DNA from: Rhabdochlamydiaceae bacterium | GTDB taxonomy: Bacteria; Chlamydiota; Chlamydiia; Chlamydiales; Rhabdochlamydiaceae | Direction: 5' to 3' | DNA: 64,000 bases | Assembly: GCA_019745395.1 (NCBI GenBank) | Contig: JAIETG010000019.1 | Location: forward strand, 83,626-147,625 | Part shown: positions 33,768-42,930 of the stretch, piece after piece | Layout: each line of letters starts with the position of its first letter | How positions within the stretch are numbered: position 1 is the stretch's first letter | The notes under the pieces: model-generated | What the model saw: the letters and a program-made list of their open reading frames with translations, nothing else | Database searches by the model: none | What the model was told of the DNA's origin: nothing | Position numbers and translations under genes: made by a program

Positions 33768-34601
33768 CTAAGAACATAGAATTATACGATCTTCCTCTAT
33801 CTTGATTTTCCGTTGTTTATAAAGTGCCCCTAAACACTTTTTAAATACCTTTTTGCTCATGAGTAATTCTCGAACAATCTCATGGGGATCACTGTTATCT
33901 GTCAGGTACAAAACCCCATTATTTTCTTGCAACTTTTTCAGTAATAGATCCTGAGAATCAATAACTTGACCGTATCCTTTTTTTTGTAAAGAAACATCAA
34001 TTTTACCATCATCACGAATTTTCTCAATGAATCCCTTAATCTTATCCCCTTTACGAAGAGGCTGGAAAACTTTATTAAAAAAGACAAGCCCTATGTGTAG
34101 ATTATTAATAACGACCTGATACCCGAGATCCGATTCGTCCCCTATTAATAGATCTACCTCTTCCCCTTCTTGAACAGTAATTTCTCGATTACTAAATTCC
34201 TTAATTTTTGCTGACGCAAAAAGCCTACCAGTTCTTTCATCAAGGCAAAGACATACTGTGACCTTATCCCCTTTTTGAACTCTTCCATTTTGTTCTGCAA
34301 AAGGAAGAAAAAGATCTTTTTCAAGCCCCCAATCTAAAAAAGAACCAAATCTAGTGACATCTTTTACCTCCAGTACGGCAATCTGGTATAAAGAAATTTT
34401 CGGGGTTAGAGTGGTGGCCACAATACGGTCCTCAGAATCCGTATAAAGAAAAACATCAATAGGATCATCAAGATCTAAATCTTTAGGAGTATATTTGTTA
34501 GGAAGCAACACCTCTTCATCGCTATCGGTATCTCTCAAAAAAACACCATAAATTGTTTTTTTAAAAACCCACAAAGAGTTTACCTTTCCTAAATGAAGCA
34601 T
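33768..34601 (-). CDS. CvfB/YitL-family S1-domain RNA-binding protein
   Basis: A 277-residue cytosolic protein with the CvfB layout. It opens with MLHLGKVNSLWVFKKTIYGV (S1-like domain 1, which sets the start at 34601 rather than 34643) and LLPNKYTPKDLDLDDPIDVF. The central S1 domains contain VTRFGSFLDWGLEKDLFLPF and the C-terminal winged helix ends in KKVFKKCLGALYKQRKI. Family members bind RNA and influence virulence-gene expression in some Gram-positive bacteria; here the role is unknown. Monocistronic. Confidence 0.88.
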   Translation of the reverse strand: MLHLGKVNSLWVFKKTIYGVFLRDTDSDEEVLLPNKYTPKDLDLDDPIDVFLYTDSEDRIVATTLTPKISLYQIAVLEVKDVTRFGSFLDWGLEKDLFLPFAEQNGRVQKGDKVTVCLCLDERTGRLFASAKIKEFSNREITVQEGEEVDLLIGDESDLGYQVVINNLHIGLVFFNKVFQPLRKGDKIKGFIEKIRDDGKIDVSLQKKGYGQVIDSQDLLLKKLQENNGVLYLTDNSDPHEIVRELLMSKKVFKKCLGALYKQRKIKIEEDRIILCS

Positions 34602-34790
34602 ACGCCTACCATTGTTTAATATAATTAAACAAATAGGATGCATTAGAAACCTTTAAAAGTAAAAGAATAAAAGCCTCAGCCTATCGGTCCCTCAGAAAGA
34701 AAGTAAATCCTTTTGCCTAGTTATTAATTTTTTGATACCTTTCGCTTGCAATGAATTAAAAAAAACCATCACCAAACACCTTATTTATTC

Positions 34791-37046
34791 GTGAGGGCTC
34801 CAGTGTTTTTAGATCATCATAAGCTCCTAAATACGATCTTGCTTACCCATTTAATTTTTGGCTGCTCTAAAATTCACAGTGATATCGTAGATCCCAGCAC
34901 TTGGATTGGCTCAAGCTCTTCTGATATGAACCGTAACAGCAATTGGGATAATCTCGTCCCTAATAACGGCACTGCTATTTTTGATGGCGATGGCCTACAT
35001 AGCCCAATTTCTAAAAGGTCTGAAGGCATTTCTTTTGACCAGGTCGAATTTAAATCTGCAACGCAAGTTTCCGTCATTACACGACTAGACATTAATGGAT
35101 TTCCTGGAGTCTCTACGACTCCCGGAACTGTAGCCAATTTTGACATCTATGAGCACCAATATCCGACTTTTGATCCAGCTGAGATAAGTATTTTCAGTGG
35201 AGCTTCTGGAAGTGGTGGAGGCGTGATCAACTATAACCTGCAAGGGTTTGGGCAGCTCTATGCGTTTTCAGGAACACTGGATGGTACAGTTGTCAATGTG
35301 ATTATGACTGAAGGGAATAACTACTTTCAAGTTAACGGTTCTGGAAATGCCTTATTTGACAATCTAAGCTCAGACTCTGAAACAGATGAAATTGATTTAT
35401 TTTCCGGCACCAACTTAACCATCAAAGGGACTGAGTCCAATACGATTTTTGCAGTTATTACCGGAGAGGGATCTATAACGAAAGCTGGAACTGGAATCCT
35501 AAATCTGAATAACGACAACACCTATACGGGTATCACGCAAATCGATGAAGGAATTTTAGTACTAAATGGGAGCATATCCGGAAATCTTTTAGTCGGGACT
35601 CAAGGAACCTTACAGGGAACTGGAATGGTAGGTGGGAGTTTAATCAGTAGCGGCACCGTATCCCCCGGCAATTCCATAGGCACTCTGACAGTGGGCGATT
35701 TTCTTCCCACTGCTTCTAACGTCTTTGTTTGTGAAATCAACTCAGGGGGTCTTTCGGATCAAATTGTTGCTACAGGATCCGCCTCTTTAATGGGAGCCAT
35801 CCAAGTCATTCCTTTAGATCTTTCTTTTACAGCTCCTAAAACTTATGATATTTTGCATGCAACAGCAGGTGTAACAGGAACCTTTTCATCAGTAACAGCA
35901 AGCGTTCCAAGCTTAATGGCGCTAGACTACGAGCCGAACGATGTATTTTTAACATACCTTCCCTTGTCTACAATCAGCCTTCATAGGAATGCGGCTGCAG
36001 CGGCCCATTGTTTTGTGACAGTATCTGGTTCCGATGCCAATACAGTTTCTTCCGAACTAATAGCTCTTACGATTCCTGAAATGCAAAAAGCATTCAACCA
36101 AATGCAACCATCCCAGTTTTCAGCACAAACCTGGACTCAGTTGCAAAACGCACTTCTCGTCAGATCTGGCTATTTAAAACATCTTGATGAGACTCCTTGT
36201 AATGGTCAGTCTCATGTATGGATAGACGGGATCGGACAGTGGCAGCATCAAGGTTCAAAAAACAACCAATTCGGATATCGCGATTGGACATCTGGAGTGT
36301 CTTTAGGAACGGACACTTCTTATAAAAATTTTCGATTTGGAGGCGCTGTCAGCTACACATACTCAGACCTTCATTGGACTAACTCTGCAGGAAATGGCAA
36401 GATCAATGGGTATTACGGAGGTTTATATGGGAACTGGAGCAATGAAGTCCGCTATGTCGCCCTTACGGCTTTAGGATCTTATAACCAATACAAAACTTCC
36501 CGCCATCTGCATTTTGGAGAGCTGAATCGTCATGCGCAGGCAAAACATCATGGATGGGAAGCTTTGGCTGGAATCGAGGCTGGTATGTATGCAAAAGTAA
36601 AACGTTTTAAAATAGGCCCCTTTGGCCGAGTAGATTACATCTATTTAGCTCAAAATGACTATAAAGAATCAGGCGCAAGCAGCTTGAATTTACAAGTAGA
36701 TAACCGGCAAGACCAGCTACTACAAAGTCAAGCTGGAGCAATCTTTACTACTACTTATGAATGTGGATCAGAACGCAAGTCTGGCACGATTACTCCACGT
36801 TTAGAGCTCAGCTACATCAATCAAGTTCCTTTAGCAAAGTCTTACTATCATACGAACTTTGTAGATAGCTCTTGTACATTTAACGTTTCCGGATGGAATT
36901 TTCTACGTAATTTAGGGGCTGTAGGATTGGGCCTTTCTTATCTAAGTCCCAGTGAAAAAATAGGAGTTTCCTTCCAATATGATGGACAATTGGGAAGTCA
37001 ATATTGGAACCAAAGCGGAAATCTAACCTTAGACGTAAAATATTAA
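34791..37046 (+). CDS. Autotransporter (type V secretion) outer-membrane protein
   Basis: A 751-residue protein, GTG start at 34791. The passenger (about 30-430) is a beta-helix. It contains a typical passenger-repeat stretch (ITKAGTGILNLNNDNTYTG, TQIDEGILVLNGSISGNLLV) and GTGMVGGSLISSGTVSPGNS, then a folding core. The C-terminal 260 residues form a translocator barrel that begins near SHVWIDGIGQWQHQGSK and ends in LTLDVKY, an aromatic-terminated last strand. The N-terminal segment is a hydrophobic signal-like region (LLNTILLTHLIFGCS). The passenger is short and no protease motif is visible. An ATP-grasp gene follows after 7 bases, suggesting an operon. Confidence 0.9.
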   Translation: MRAPVFLDHHKLLNTILLTHLIFGCSKIHSDIVDPSTWIGSSSSDMNRNSNWDNLVPNNGTAIFDGDGLHSPISKRSEGISFDQVEFKSATQVSVITRLDINGFPGVSTTPGTVANFDIYEHQYPTFDPAEISIFSGASGSGGGVINYNLQGFGQLYAFSGTLDGTVVNVIMTEGNNYFQVNGSGNALFDNLSSDSETDEIDLFSGTNLTIKGTESNTIFAVITGEGSITKAGTGILNLNNDNTYTGITQIDEGILVLNGSISGNLLVGTQGTLQGTGMVGGSLISSGTVSPGNSIGTLTVGDFLPTASNVFVCEINSGGLSDQIVATGSASLMGAIQVIPLDLSFTAPKTYDILHATAGVTGTFSSVTASVPSLMALDYEPNDVFLTYLPLSTISLHRNAAAAAHCFVTVSGSDANTVSSELIALTIPEMQKAFNQMQPSQFSAQTWTQLQNALLVRSGYLKHLDETPCNGQSHVWIDGIGQWQHQGSKNNQFGYRDWTSGVSLGTDTSYKNFRFGGAVSYTYSDLHWTNSAGNGKINGYYGGLYGNWSNEVRYVALTALGSYNQYKTSRHLHFGELNRHAQAKHHGWEALAGIEAGMYAKVKRFKIGPFGRVDYIYLAQNDYKESGASSLNLQVDNRQDQLLQSQAGAIFTTTYECGSERKSGTITPRLELSYINQVPLAKSYYHTNFVDSSCTFNVSGWNFLRNLGAVGLGLSYLSPSEKIGVSFQYDGQLGSQYWNQSGNLTLDVKY

Positions 37047-37053
37047 ACGATCT

Positions 37054-38148
37054 GTGAAAAAAAACTTACATAACGCAATAGCTGTGATTGCAATTTTTTT
37101 GCAAAGCAGCTTATTTGCAATAGCAGATATTTCTCTTATCGTGGTTGATATCAAGTATAATCAGCAGCAAGGGGTAAAGATCTGCGAAATGCAACCAGGA
37201 TCTTTTTCCAGGTTCAGTGGAGCCAACTCTCCTGATGAGCCCAATGCAGTCCCCTTATTATACTGCAACTTATTAGAGCAGTACAATACCCCCATCTATT
37301 TCACCCACCCTCTCTATCATAAAATGAAAGAAGCTTTCATTCAGCATAGCTGGAGCTCTACGCATTCTATAGAAACCCTACTTACCAAAGTTAAGAAAAC
37401 GAAAGATAACGATCCCGATAATCTTTTCGATTATCAGTGTTTCTTATTTTCTCTACAAACAGAGCCTATTTTTAACCGATACCAGGAACTCTTTCCTCAC
37501 ATCCTCTTTCTGGATAGAGCTATACTTCCCTTTTCTCAAAGTAAATATGTGATGAACTCCTTTTTCGATAGTATCGAAGAAACGAAGAAACTTCGACCTC
37601 AGTGGGGTCTTTACCGAAAAGGGACTTCTGCAGAGCTCGTCGAAGCCATCGCTCAGGACATCCCAGGAAATATTGTCGTGATCAAACCTCTGCAATCCAC
37701 TATGGGACGAGGTGTTATTATCCTAGAAAAACAGGATTTGCAAAAGACGCTAGACTACATTTTTCTCTCAGAAAAAGAAGTTTTATTAAAAGATTTGGAA
37801 AGATCCTACTCCCACTACGCCGTAGATGAGTCAGACTACTTTATTGTAGAAGAATTTATAGAATCAGACCCCCTATTTTTGGGAAAAGATCAATTGCCCT
37901 ACGATTGCACTATGCGTATTATAGCTGTATTATCCTATCATCATCACGTTGCAGACATCACCCTATTAAAAGAATACTGGTACTCTCCTAATAAACCCAT
38001 TGATACGGCCTACACCCTTATCCAATCCCATAAAGCCAAAGGTACTTATTTTACTCAAGTTGCCCCCGAGGTGATAGAAAAAGTGAAACAAGAGCTTTTT
38101 CCAGCCCTTTTAAAAGCTTACAAAAAAATGCTGGATCAAGGCAGCTGA
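37054..38148 (+). CDS. Signal-peptide-bearing ATP-grasp-like protein
   Basis: A 364-residue protein starting with GTG, 7 bases after the autotransporter. A signal peptide (MKKNLHNAIAVIAIFLQSSL, residues 1-22 or so) precedes an ATP-grasp-like fold. It has DISLIVVDIKYNQQQGVKIC, then GNIVVIKPLQSTMGRGVIIL (Lys and glycine-rich loop of the ATP site) and DYFIVEEFIESDPLF (adenine-binding strand), followed by TMRIIAVLSYHHHV. ATP-grasp ligases need ATP, which is scarce in the periplasm. The protein may therefore act after translocation into an ATP-containing host compartment, or it may no longer bind ATP. No acceptor substrate can be deduced. Confidence 0.75.
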   Translation: MKKNLHNAIAVIAIFLQSSLFAIADISLIVVDIKYNQQQGVKICEMQPGSFSRFSGANSPDEPNAVPLLYCNLLEQYNTPIYFTHPLYHKMKEAFIQHSWSSTHSIETLLTKVKKTKDNDPDNLFDYQCFLFSLQTEPIFNRYQELFPHILFLDRAILPFSQSKYVMNSFFDSIEETKKLRPQWGLYRKGTSAELVEAIAQDIPGNIVVIKPLQSTMGRGVIILEKQDLQKTLDYIFLSEKEVLLKDLERSYSHYAVDESDYFIVEEFIESDPLFLGKDQLPYDCTMRIIAVLSYHHHVADITLLKEYWYSPNKPIDTAYTLIQSHKAKGTYFTQVAPEVIEKVKQELFPALLKAYKKMLDQGS

Positions 38149-38170
38149 TCGATCAGTGAATCTAAAAGCC

Positions 38171-39358
38171 TTAATATTCCTTCAAAGTAAGAGCATTAGC
38201 AGCGTTTGTTGTCTCTTTTAGCGCTTTATTTTTAAAATAACGAACTACGCTTCCAGGTAAAAGTGCGCCAATTCGATGCAGCCACACGCTATAAGAAGAA
38301 CCGCTCATAATCTTAGCGCTCATATTGGCCAATGCCTGATTTTGTTTAGCAAATGGGCGAACTAATTCTTCATAACGAAAAAATGCCCTTTGGCAGTCCC
38401 CTTGAGCATAGGCAAGCTCACCTGCAAGAACATAGGCGCCAGCAATAGCAATACTAGTTCCTTGCCCAGAAAGAGGCGTTGCTGAATAAGCTGCATCGCC
38501 AACCAGTGAGACCCTCCCTTTAGACCAGTGAGGCATATGGATCTGTGCCATGGAATCAAAATAAAAATCGGGACTGTCTTTCATCTCCGCTAAAATTCGG
38601 GGCATTTCCCATCCAGAACCTGCAAACACCTCTTCAATGAATTTTTGCTGATCTTTGGGATCACAAGAATGAAATGGCTTATCTACGGAAAAAGCAAGAG
38701 CCGCTTTTGCCTGAATATCTTTTCGATCTCTATAGAGATTCACAAATTTCCGAAAAGCGTGATGCTCAATTTCGCAATCAGTTAACTGAAGAAAGTTGGA
38801 AAAAGAAAAAACCGAAACATATACTCCTAAGTCTTGAGAAAATAGGGATTCTTCCCCAAAAACCAACCTACGTACACTCGAGTGTAATCCATCAGCTCCT
38901 ATTACAAGATCAAATGTGCGAGGATTATTTTTCTCAAACTCTACATGTACCCCGCTGGGATTTTCTGAAATATGCGTAATGACATCACCAAAGAGGTATT
39001 CAATATCACCAACCGCTTCCTGCATAATTACGCAAAGAGTGCCTCGCATGATTTCAAGATCTACACCTTCTAACCGAGTACCACAAAGATCCGCCCCCAT
39101 CTGAGCAATCTGATTGCCAGCTGGATCGATACATATCGCTTGGGTAATAGCCGTTCTAGATTCCATGATAGCAGAATAAATTCCCATCCGCTTTAGGACG
39201 TCCAAAGCTACGCCTCGAAGATCGATCTTATAACCACCCGTACGTAAAGAGGGATGTTTTTCAACAATCGTAGGACAAAATCCATATTTCTTTAACCAGT
39301 AAGCGAGAGTAAGCCCTGCAATCCCCGCCCCTGAGATGAGTACATTTTTGTTTTTCAT
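38171..39358 (-). CDS. FAD-dependent aromatic-ring-hydroxylase-type monooxygenase
   Basis: A 395-residue flavoprotein monooxygenase (PHBH/TetX/kynurenine-3-monooxygenase-like). FAD motif ISGAGIAGLTLAYWLKKYG is at residues 8-26, the DG motif VIGADGLHSSVRRLVFG is central, and the second FAD motif RVSLVGDAAYSATPLSGQGT precedes the helical end. Such enzymes hydroxylate aromatic compounds or inactivate tetracycline-like drugs. It is divergent from a TetR regulator with a palindromic operator between, which suggests that expression is induced by a small molecule. Confidence 0.9.
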   Translation of the reverse strand: MKNKNVLISGAGIAGLTLAYWLKKYGFCPTIVEKHPSLRTGGYKIDLRGVALDVLKRMGIYSAIMESRTAITQAICIDPAGNQIAQMGADLCGTRLEGVDLEIMRGTLCVIMQEAVGDIEYLFGDVITHISENPSGVHVEFEKNNPRTFDLVIGADGLHSSVRRLVFGEESLFSQDLGVYVSVFSFSNFLQLTDCEIEHHAFRKFVNLYRDRKDIQAKAALAFSVDKPFHSCDPKDQQKFIEEVFAGSGWEMPRILAEMKDSPDFYFDSMAQIHMPHWSKGRVSLVGDAAYSATPLSGQGTSIAIAGAYVLAGELAYAQGDCQRAFFRYEELVRPFAKQNQALANMSAKIMSGSSYSVWLHRIGALLPGSVVRYFKNKALKETTNAANALTLKEY

Positions 39359-39403
39359 TAGAATTTCCCTTATATTCGTAAAAACAGTAACATGTTAACA
39401 AAA

Positions 39404-39418
39404 GACCGACCGTCGGTC
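39404..39418. promoter_or_regulatory. TetR-type operator
   Basis: GACCGAC-C-GTCGGTC is a perfect 7-bp inverted repeat around one central base, the classic TetR half-site style (GACCGAC). It lies between the divergent monooxygenase (start 39358) and TetR gene (start 39452) and should control both. Confidence 0.85.
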
Positions 39419-39451
39419 AATCGATTTCTTATGAATGACTGGAGAACTCTA

Positions 39452-40075
39452 ATGAGCAGAATTGTAAAAAAACCTTTTGAAAGAAAAATGGAAATCATAA
39501 AAACAGCGCGCCATCTCATTCAGAATAAGGAATATGAGAAAATGACGCTACAAGATGTAATGGTGCAACTAGGAATTGCTAAAGGCACGATTTATCATTA
39601 TTTCAAATCAAAAGAAGAACTTCTAGAAGCTGTTGTAGAGAACATCGTGGATGAGTATCTTGAAAAAATGCAAACCTTGATCGAAGAAACAAAGGGCTCG
39701 GCCTTACAAAAAATGCAAATCCTTTTGGAGAAAAGCAGTGAGGTTGCAGCCCCACCTGTCCTACAGCAACTTCATAAAAAAGGAAATGAGGCTATACATA
39801 TTCGACTACTAGCAGTTACCTTAATTAAACAAGCGCCCCTCTATACAAAACTGATTCAGCAAGGCTGCGAAGAAGGAGTATTTCAAACAGAAACGCCTCT
39901 TGAATGCGCAGAATTTATTCTTTCTGCAGTTCAGTTTCTAACAGATACCGGCATTTACCCCTGGGCAAAAGAAGACCTAGCTCGTAGAATCCAGGCCTTT
40001 CCTAAATTGATTGAACAGCAATTAAAGGCGCCCTCTGGCTCTTTTCATTTTCTCATAACTCAATGGGGATTTTGA
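39452..40075 (+). CDS. TetR/AcrR-family regulator of the divergent monooxygenase
   Basis: A 207-residue repressor. The HTH domain (about residues 9-55) reads RKMEIIKTARHLIQNKEYEK, MTLQDVMVQLGIAKGTIYHY and FKSKEELLEAVVE. The C-terminal ligand-binding helices include LTDTGIYPWAKEDLARRIQAF-type sequence. I start at ATG 39452, which has GGAG seven bases ahead; the longer frame from 39392 runs through the operator. It most probably represses itself and the monooxygenase at 38171-39358. Confidence 0.92.
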   Translation: MSRIVKKPFERKMEIIKTARHLIQNKEYEKMTLQDVMVQLGIAKGTIYHYFKSKEELLEAVVENIVDEYLEKMQTLIEETKGSALQKMQILLEKSSEVAAPPVLQQLHKKGNEAIHIRLLAVTLIKQAPLYTKLIQQGCEEGVFQTETPLECAEFILSAVQFLTDTGIYPWAKEDLARRIQAFPKLIEQQLKAPSGSFHFLITQWGF

Positions 40076-40095
40076 TAAAAAAAACCATTTTCAGA

Positions 40096-41241
40096 CTACA
40101 AACCTAATACCGACTCCCCCAATGGAGTCAGATTGATTTTTGGTTGTATATAGCTTTGATCTTCCTGATAGTGCTTAAATTCCTGATATATGTGATCTTT
40201 GGTAAATTTCATTTCCGGATAGACGGGATTATGACCAGTTGAAACTCCTTTTTCAAAAGCTTCTCTCCTAAGAATTCTGCCCTCCTGCGTCGAGCGAGCT
40301 TTTGGAACATAACATAAATAACCAACCATTCTCACTCGGGGATGATCAATATAAGGCCTTTCCTTAATTGGGTGTTGATTCCAGTGAATTGTTCGTGAAT
40401 CCCATAAAATTAGCGATCCACGAGGAGCGGTTACATGTTTCATACCGTAAGAATTTCCTGATTCATCTCTGCTGCTATCAAAAAAATCCTGTAAGAATTT
40501 ATGTCGAGCTTTCCTTCTCTCCTGTAGGGGTATTTCCATGGCATTAATGATTTCCAGCTGCGGAGCAAATTCTGCGAACCTATGATGGGACTTTGGAATA
40601 CAGTAAAATCCACCATCACCCTCGAAAGAATCTTCAAATAAGAACTGCCCTTGAACAGTATACGGTTTAGTCCTCAACAAAGACTCACTGACGAAATCAA
40701 TAGGGGGATTATTGTTATGCGTGACGTTATCTTGCCGCCTCAAAACAGTCTGATCAACATGAGGCCATGGCTCGTAATACCCCTCTCTTATCTCCGGTGG
40801 GCACATGAAGGATAATCCATCCATGCTTACAATAAGATCGCGTGTATTCCACACTTTAGCAAAAACATCAACAATGCGAGGGTCTTGTCTTAAATCCCAC
40901 ATGACTTGAGTCTGGCCCGCAGGTCCTGCAAAGATCGCTCCTCTATTATGCATCGGGAACGTCTCTTTCCAATTGCTTCTGTCATCTAATCTGCAATTTG
41001 GCCATGCCATTTCAATAAATTCATGCCAAACGCGCTGATACAATAGATCGGCTTCAGGAGTTGTAAGAATCTGAGGAATGACGCAATACCCCAATTCTTC
41101 AAGATCTCTTAGATAAGAAGCCATGAGTAGATTTTGTTCTTCTACAAGAAGATCACTATTATTTTCAGATAAGAGCTGATTGCTGAAAAGTATTGAGAAC
41201 TGCGAAAAAAAAGCTAATAAACACAAATATGCACACTTCAT
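40096..41241 (-). CDS. Exported phytanoyl-CoA-dioxygenase-like (PhyH) Fe(II)/2-oxoglutarate enzyme
   Basis: A 381-residue protein. A signal peptide (MKCAYLCLLAFFSQFSILFS) precedes a PhyH domain. The domain has YLRDLEELGYCVIPQILTTP (N-terminal family motif), PHVDQTVLRR (the His-x-Asp iron ligands), GGFYCIPKSHHRF, APRGSLILWDSRTIHWNQHP (distal His) and the following Arg segment. PhyH enzymes hydroxylate lipids or small molecules and are usually cytosolic. Its ATG overlaps the stop of the NTPase gene (ATGA). This is the second exported non-haem dioxygenase in the window (the other is at 23615). Confidence 0.85.
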   Translation of the reverse strand: MKCAYLCLLAFFSQFSILFSNQLLSENNSDLLVEEQNLLMASYLRDLEELGYCVIPQILTTPEADLLYQRVWHEFIEMAWPNCRLDDRSNWKETFPMHNRGAIFAGPAGQTQVMWDLRQDPRIVDVFAKVWNTRDLIVSMDGLSFMCPPEIREGYYEPWPHVDQTVLRRQDNVTHNNNPPIDFVSESLLRTKPYTVQGQFLFEDSFEGDGGFYCIPKSHHRFAEFAPQLEIINAMEIPLQERRKARHKFLQDFFDSSRDESGNSYGMKHVTAPRGSLILWDSRTIHWNQHPIKERPYIDHPRVRMVGYLCYVPKARSTQEGRILRREAFEKGVSTGHNPVYPEMKFTKDHIYQEFKHYQEDQSYIQPKINLTPLGESVLGL

Positions 41242-41774
41242 AAAAAAGACCTTACCATTTTTACTCTTTTCTCTAAGCTGCCCGTTACTTCTAATACTTC
41301 GATATCGTCTAATATTTCTAAAGAATCCTCTAGAAGCATCTCTTGAAGTGTTGCTTCCACATTCCGTCTAAATTTCAAGTCTTGGCAATTAGGCACAAGA
41401 ATTCGACTCTCAATAGGAATATAAACAATAAGGTCTAAGAGAGCGATAGCATCGTTCATCATTTGAAGTAAATTTTCGACATCCACACATTCATCAAAAG
41501 GAGACTCTTTTGCAGCAACCAAAGCATAGGCTAGGTAATCTAAAGGGGATCTATCAAAGATTGTGTTATCTCCACTCTCTTTGATAACTGCAACTGAACG
41601 CTTAATCTGCTCTTCAAAATCTTCTACGGTAGGCGGATGTGCAAATTCATAGCCCTCTTCTTCAAGAAGATAATACGGTTCATCAACCGATGCGTAACCT
41701 GGAAGGTGCTCTAGCAAAGATTCTATTAAAGTTGTCTTCCCACAATAATGAACTCCAGAAACGGCTATTCGCAT
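41238..41774 (-). CDS. AAA_28-type P-loop NTPase/kinase-like protein
   Basis: A 178-residue cytosolic protein. The P-loop GVHYCGKTTL is at residues 7-16, and NTIFDRSPLDYLAYAL (about 70-85) carries the DRSP lid/acidic motif of deoxynucleoside-kinase-like and NadR-like AAA_28 proteins. The phosphate acceptor is unknown. It overlaps the PhyH gene by four bases, so the two are translated together, a pairing for which I know no explanation. Confidence 0.85.
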   Translation of the reverse strand: MRIAVSGVHYCGKTTLIESLLEHLPGYASVDEPYYLLEEEGYEFAHPPTVEDFEEQIKRSVAVIKESGDNTIFDRSPLDYLAYALVAAKESPFDECVDVENLLQMMNDAIALLDLIVYIPIESRILVPNCQDLKFRRNVEATLQEMLLEDSLEILDDIEVLEVTGSLEKRVKMVRSFL

Positions 41775-41861
41775 AGTAATATCTCCCCTATTTCCTCAGA
41801 TAACAGGAGAGACAAGATAGCATTAGCACCCGTTTAGTACTAGAGCTCAGAACTTAGATTT

Positions 41862-42230
41862 CTAAGAAAAAATCTCCTCTTTCTTCTTCTCAAAAGGGCG
41901 AGCATCGTAAAAAAGTTCGATTTTTGTGATAAGTCCTTTTTCAAAAGTCATTAGAGTTGCCGCTCGGAAAAGACCAATAGGTTCAGGGCACTCCATGTCA
42001 TAGGCGAGCATAGCTTGCGTCTCAGAGCTGAATTTTGAACGTATCGTAATTTTTTTCAAAAAAGAAGAAAACCCTTTAGCAGCAGAAAGAACAGCATCTT
42101 TTCCTTTTAATTCTGCTAAAGGACCTAAGAAAATAACATCGGAATGAAGATACTCCCCTAACCGTGTTATATCTTTCGCTTCCATCGCTTTGTAATAAGA
42201 TTCAGCAATATCCGCATTGTTTTGACTCAT
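41862..42230 (-). CDS. SnoaL-like (NTF2-fold) protein under TetR control
   Basis: A 122-residue NTF2-fold protein. ADIAESYYKAMEAKDITRLG, EYLHSDVIFLGPLAELKGKD and LMTFEKGLITKIELFYDARP follow the SnoaL_2 pattern. I use ATG 42230, which has AAAGGAG six bases upstream. The longer frame from 42365 reads into the divergent TetR gene. SnoaL-like proteins bind or isomerise small hydrophobic molecules. An operator-like palindrome lies in the 61-base gap to the divergent TetR gene. Confidence 0.87.
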   Translation of the reverse strand: MSQNNADIAESYYKAMEAKDITRLGEYLHSDVIFLGPLAELKGKDAVLSAAKGFSSFLKKITIRSKFSSETQAMLAYDMECPEPIGLFRAATLMTFEKGLITKIELFYDARPFEKKKEEIFS

Positions 42231-42265
42231 AATGAACTCCTTTGGGATTTTTTTTGATTTTATGC

Positions 42266-42291
42266 ATTGAATGTAGTAAGCTACAGTCAAT
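42266..42291. promoter_or_regulatory. TetR-type operator abutting the regulator start codon
   Basis: ATTGAATGTAG (42266-42276) and CTACAGTCAAT (42281-42291) form an 11-bp inverted repeat with one mismatch and a 4-base spacer. It ends directly at the ATG of the TetR gene (42292), so the repressor mRNA may be leaderless or very short-leadered. It should control both divergent genes. Confidence 0.8.
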
Positions 42292-42930
42292 ATGTCAAAT
42301 ACAAAAAAAAGAATATACAATTCCGAAGCAAGGACAGAGCAAGCCTCTTTAACTAAAGGTCGCATTCTTCATTGCGCAAAAAAACTTTTTCAAAGAGATG
42401 GCTTTGAAGCAGTAACAATCGAAAGCTTAGCCAAAGCTGCAGAGGTTTCTGCCTCAACCATTTATTCACTATTTCAGTCTAAGCGAGGAATTTTAAAAAC
42501 CTTGATGGATGAGGCTCTTCCAGACAGTCAACGTGAAGCACTAGTAAAAAAGGTTTGTTTAGAAACACCCGTAAAAGAGCGTCTTGCAATCGCGGCTAAA
42601 ATTTCTCGACAAATGTATGATGCGGAAAGATCTCAAATGGTAATGTTTCAAGGAGCCTCTGTTTTAGCTCCTGAGTTTAAAGAACTAGAAGAAGAAAGAG
42701 AAAAACGACGCTATCTACGTCAGGAAGAAACCATCAAACTGATGATTAAGGAAAAATCTCTCATAAAAGGACTTACGCAAACCAAGGCCCGTGATATTCT
42801 ATGGGCATTTACCGGGCGCGACATGTATCGAATGTTTGTCATTGAACAAGGCTGGACGCCTGACGAGTACGAAAATTGGCTAGCGGATCTTTTACTAAAA
42901 ATGCTAGTAGACCCACAATCGAAACAGTAA
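42292..42930 (+). CDS. TetR/AcrR-family regulator
   Basis: A 212-residue repressor. HTH: TKGRILHCAKKLFQRDGFEA, VTIESLAKAAEVSASTIYSL and FQSKRGILKTLMDEAL (about residues 22-70). The C-terminal domain has YDAERSQMVMFQGASVLAPE and a helix ending WTPDEYENWLADLLLKML. No ribosome binding site is seen because the operator palindrome touches the start codon. It probably regulates itself and the SnoaL-like gene. Confidence 0.9.
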   Translation: MSNTKKRIYNSEARTEQASLTKGRILHCAKKLFQRDGFEAVTIESLAKAAEVSASTIYSLFQSKRGILKTLMDEALPDSQREALVKKVCLETPVKERLAIAAKISRQMYDAERSQMVMFQGASVLAPEFKELEEEREKRRYLRQEETIKLMIKEKSLIKGLTQTKARDILWAFTGRDMYRMFVIEQGWTPDEYENWLADLLLKMLVDPQSKQ

